A stretch of DNA of 14,433 bases from Thermoleophilia bacterium (GTDB lineage Bacteria; Actinomycetota; Thermoleophilia; Gaiellales; JAICJC01), in contig JAICJM010000095.1 in the NCBI GenBank assembly GCA_025928435.1, positions 1-14,433 of the forward strand, given 5' to 3'. The notes beneath the pieces were generated by a model, which saw nothing but the letters and a program-made list of their open reading frames with translations, was not told the origin of the DNA and did no database searches. Every line of letters starts with the position of its first letter. The first letter of the stretch is position 1. The position numbers and the translations under genes were made by a program. This document shows, one piece after another, positions 13,228-14,433 of this stretch.

Positions 13228-14258
13228 CGGTGCTCCGCTGGGCGCGGCGGGCGTGGCCGGCCGTCGTCGGCATCGTGGCGCTGATCGTCGCGGTCGCGCT
13301 GATCTGGGCCTGGCGGACGCCGTCGGGCTACTTCGTGCTGTGGCCGGACAAGGCCCACCCGGCCGCCGACTACCTGCACGTTCCCGGCGGCAAGCCGCCG
13401 GCGTCCGGCACCGGCTTCTACTTCGTCGACGTCCACGAGCTCAAGGCGAACAAGCTCGAGGAGTTCTGGGGCCGCCACCTCGTGCACGGCGCGACCCTGA
13501 TCCCCGACCGCGAGATCGTGGTCCCGGGCGAGTCCGAGAAGCAGCGCGTGAAGCAGGACTTCCAGGCGATGGACACCTCGCAGGTGGTGGCGGAGGCGGT
13601 CGCGGAGAAGGCGCTCGGCCGGGACGTGGTCATCCGGCACCTGGGGGCGCTCGTCGAGCAGGTGTCGCCCGGCCTGCCGGCGGCGAAGGCCGGCATCGAG
13701 GCCGGCGACGTCATCACGGCGGTGGACGGGCATCCCGTCCGCTCCGCCCAGGACCTGATCCGCTTCACCGGCGGCCTGCACCCGGGCGACGCGGCGGCGT
13801 ACTCGTTCGCAGGTGAGGGCACGAAGCGCCTGCGGACGGTCGCGAGCAGCGACGGCAAGCACCGGGCGATCATCGGCGTCGCGATCGGCGACGACATCCG
13901 CATCGGGCACATCCCCGTGAAGGTGCGCTACACGATCAGCGGGATCGGCGGCCCGTCCGCCGGGCTCGCCTTCGCGCTCGAGATCTACGACAGCCTGAGC
14001 GGCCGCCACCTGCTGCGCGGGCACCGGATCGCCGCGACGGGCGAGCTCGATCCGCTCGGCGACGTGATCGAGATCGGCGGGGCGAAGCAGAAGGCGCTGG
14101 GGGCGATCCAGGCCGACGCGGACACCTTCCTCGTGCCGAAGGCGAACCTCGCCGCCGCCCGCAAGGCGGCCGCGGGGAAGCTGCGCGTGATCGGCGTCTC
14201 GACCTTCGCGCAGGCCCTTCGGGTCATCCGGAGCCTGCCCGCCAAGAGCCCGGCCTGA
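13224..14258 (+). CDS. PDZ-Lon membrane-anchored serine protease (YlbL-like)
   Basis: A 344-residue protease with one N-terminal membrane anchor (about 11-30), an extracytoplasmic linker, a PDZ domain (about 133-208, with VSPGLPAAKAGIEAGDVITA and VDGHPV), and a C-terminal Lon (S16) proteolytic domain without an ATPase. The catalytic dyad is S245 in GIGGPSAGLAFAL and K288 in GGAKQKALGA, with the conserved ATGELDPLGDV between them. This layout is that of B. subtilis YlbL and streptococcal SepM, which act outside the membrane. The ATG overlaps the rhomboid stop by ATGA and has no Shine-Dalgarno, so translation depends on the rhomboid gene. The two proteases, one in the bilayer and one on its outer face, are probably made in a fixed ratio and may act on linked substrates; that last point is inference. 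Confidence 0.93.
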   Translation: MTVLRWARRAWPAVVGIVALIVAVALIWAWRTPSGYFVLWPDKAHPAADYLHVPGGKPPASGTGFYFVDVHELKANKLEEFWGRHLVHGATLIPDREIVVPGESEKQRVKQDFQAMDTSQVVAEAVAEKALGRDVVIRHLGALVEQVSPGLPAAKAGIEAGDVITAVDGHPVRSAQDLIRFTGGLHPGDAAAYSFAGEGTKRLRTVASSDGKHRAIIGVAIGDDIRIGHIPVKVRYTISGIGGPSAGLAFALEIYDSLSGRHLLRGHRIAATGELDPLGDVIEIGGAKQKALGAIQADADTFLVPKANLAAARKAAAGKLRVIGVSTFAQALRVIRSLPAKSPA

Positions 14259-14320
14259 GACTTCGCGCTCTTTGCGGGATCGCGACGCCGATGGTGGTGG
14301 AGCGGCCGGCCGGGGTCTCG

Positions 14321-14326
14321 TAGACT
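14321..14326 (+). promoter_or_regulatory. Likely -10 element for the terminal small gene
   Basis: TAGACT in the gap after the PDZ-Lon gene predicts RNA starting near 14333, about 30 bases before the GTG at 14363, leaving room for its ribosome site. The -35 region (TGGAGC, 17 bases upstream) matches poorly. The rest of the gap, 14259-14320, shows no clear structure beyond a GGCCGGCC palindrome. Confidence 0.4.
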
Positions 14327-14362
14327 GCCCGACTCGACCCGCCGTACCCGACGAGGAGACCC

Positions 14363-14433
14363 GTGGCCCAGACCCCCCGCCGAGCGACCTGCGACGACTG
14401 CTACTTCCGCAAGACCGAGCTCTGCGCGCTGCG
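14363..14433 (+). CDS. Small Cys-rich protein, 5' part only (cut by the window end)
   Basis: A GTG at 14363, with GAGGAG four bases before it, opens a frame that runs off the window after 23 full codons and two bases of the next. The visible part, MAQTPRRATCDDCYFRKTEL followed by CAL, has C-x2-C and a third Cys eight residues on, with a basic start. This looks like half of a small zinc-ribbon. I recall short actinobacterial proteins with C-D/E-D-C-Y-F-R followed by LCAL and a later Cys pair, of unknown function, but cannot verify it here. Strong initiation signals and non-random Cys spacing support a real gene. Confidence 0.6.
   Translation, partial: MAQTPRRATCDDCYFRKTELCAL

Overview
The window is very GC-rich chromosomal DNA. 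It has dense, mostly intact genes, GTG/TTG starts, ATGA overlaps and several apparently leaderless promoters. Together these suggest a high-GC actinobacterium. A Thermoleophilia-type lineage is my guess from overall gene flavour, not something I can prove. No phage, transposase, CRISPR, rRNA or tRNA is visible, and no gap without a gene exceeds about 200 bases. I see no clear multi-gene novel system. The interest lies in regulation, in one damaged receptor gene, and in enzymes with altered active sites.

Left part, + strand (5-3763): a two-gene TCA-cycle operon, isocitrate dehydrogenase then malate dehydrogenase, joined by an ATGA overlap and closed by a strong hairpin. After a 196-base gap with palindromes comes a polytopic lipid-linked oligosaccharide flippase-type protein. 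Its stop lies 4 bases from the convergent stop of rsgA.

Central part, - strand (3768-11545), in order of transcription: agmatinase-like ureohydrolase, overlapping a VOC (glyoxalase-fold) protein; a methyl-accepting chemotaxis protein behind a sigma-28 (FliA/SigD)-type promoter, broken by a frameshift and by an in-frame TAG; a propionyl-CoA synthetase-like enzyme; a sulfatase-fold hydrolase with Thr instead of the Cys of CxPSR; a promoter and 14-codon leader ORF; and the ribosome-assembly GTPase RsgA.

Right part, + strand (11571-14433): an SDR-family protein divergent from the agmatinase gene across a 25-base promoter region; a rhomboid protease with an N-terminal B-box-like zinc finger, overlapped by a PDZ-Lon (YlbL-like) membrane protease; and the start of a small Cys-rich protein cut by the window edge.

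Five genes (sulfatase-like, prpE-like, agmatinase, SDR, rhomboid) share one arrangement: a TAnnnT hexamer 6-7 bases before the best start codon, as expected for leaderless mRNAs. The genes with visible Shine-Dalgarno sequences (leader ORF, rsgA, the chemoreceptor, the terminal small gene) lack it at that spacing. GGGGnCAGnCCC palindromes recur in three intergenic gaps.
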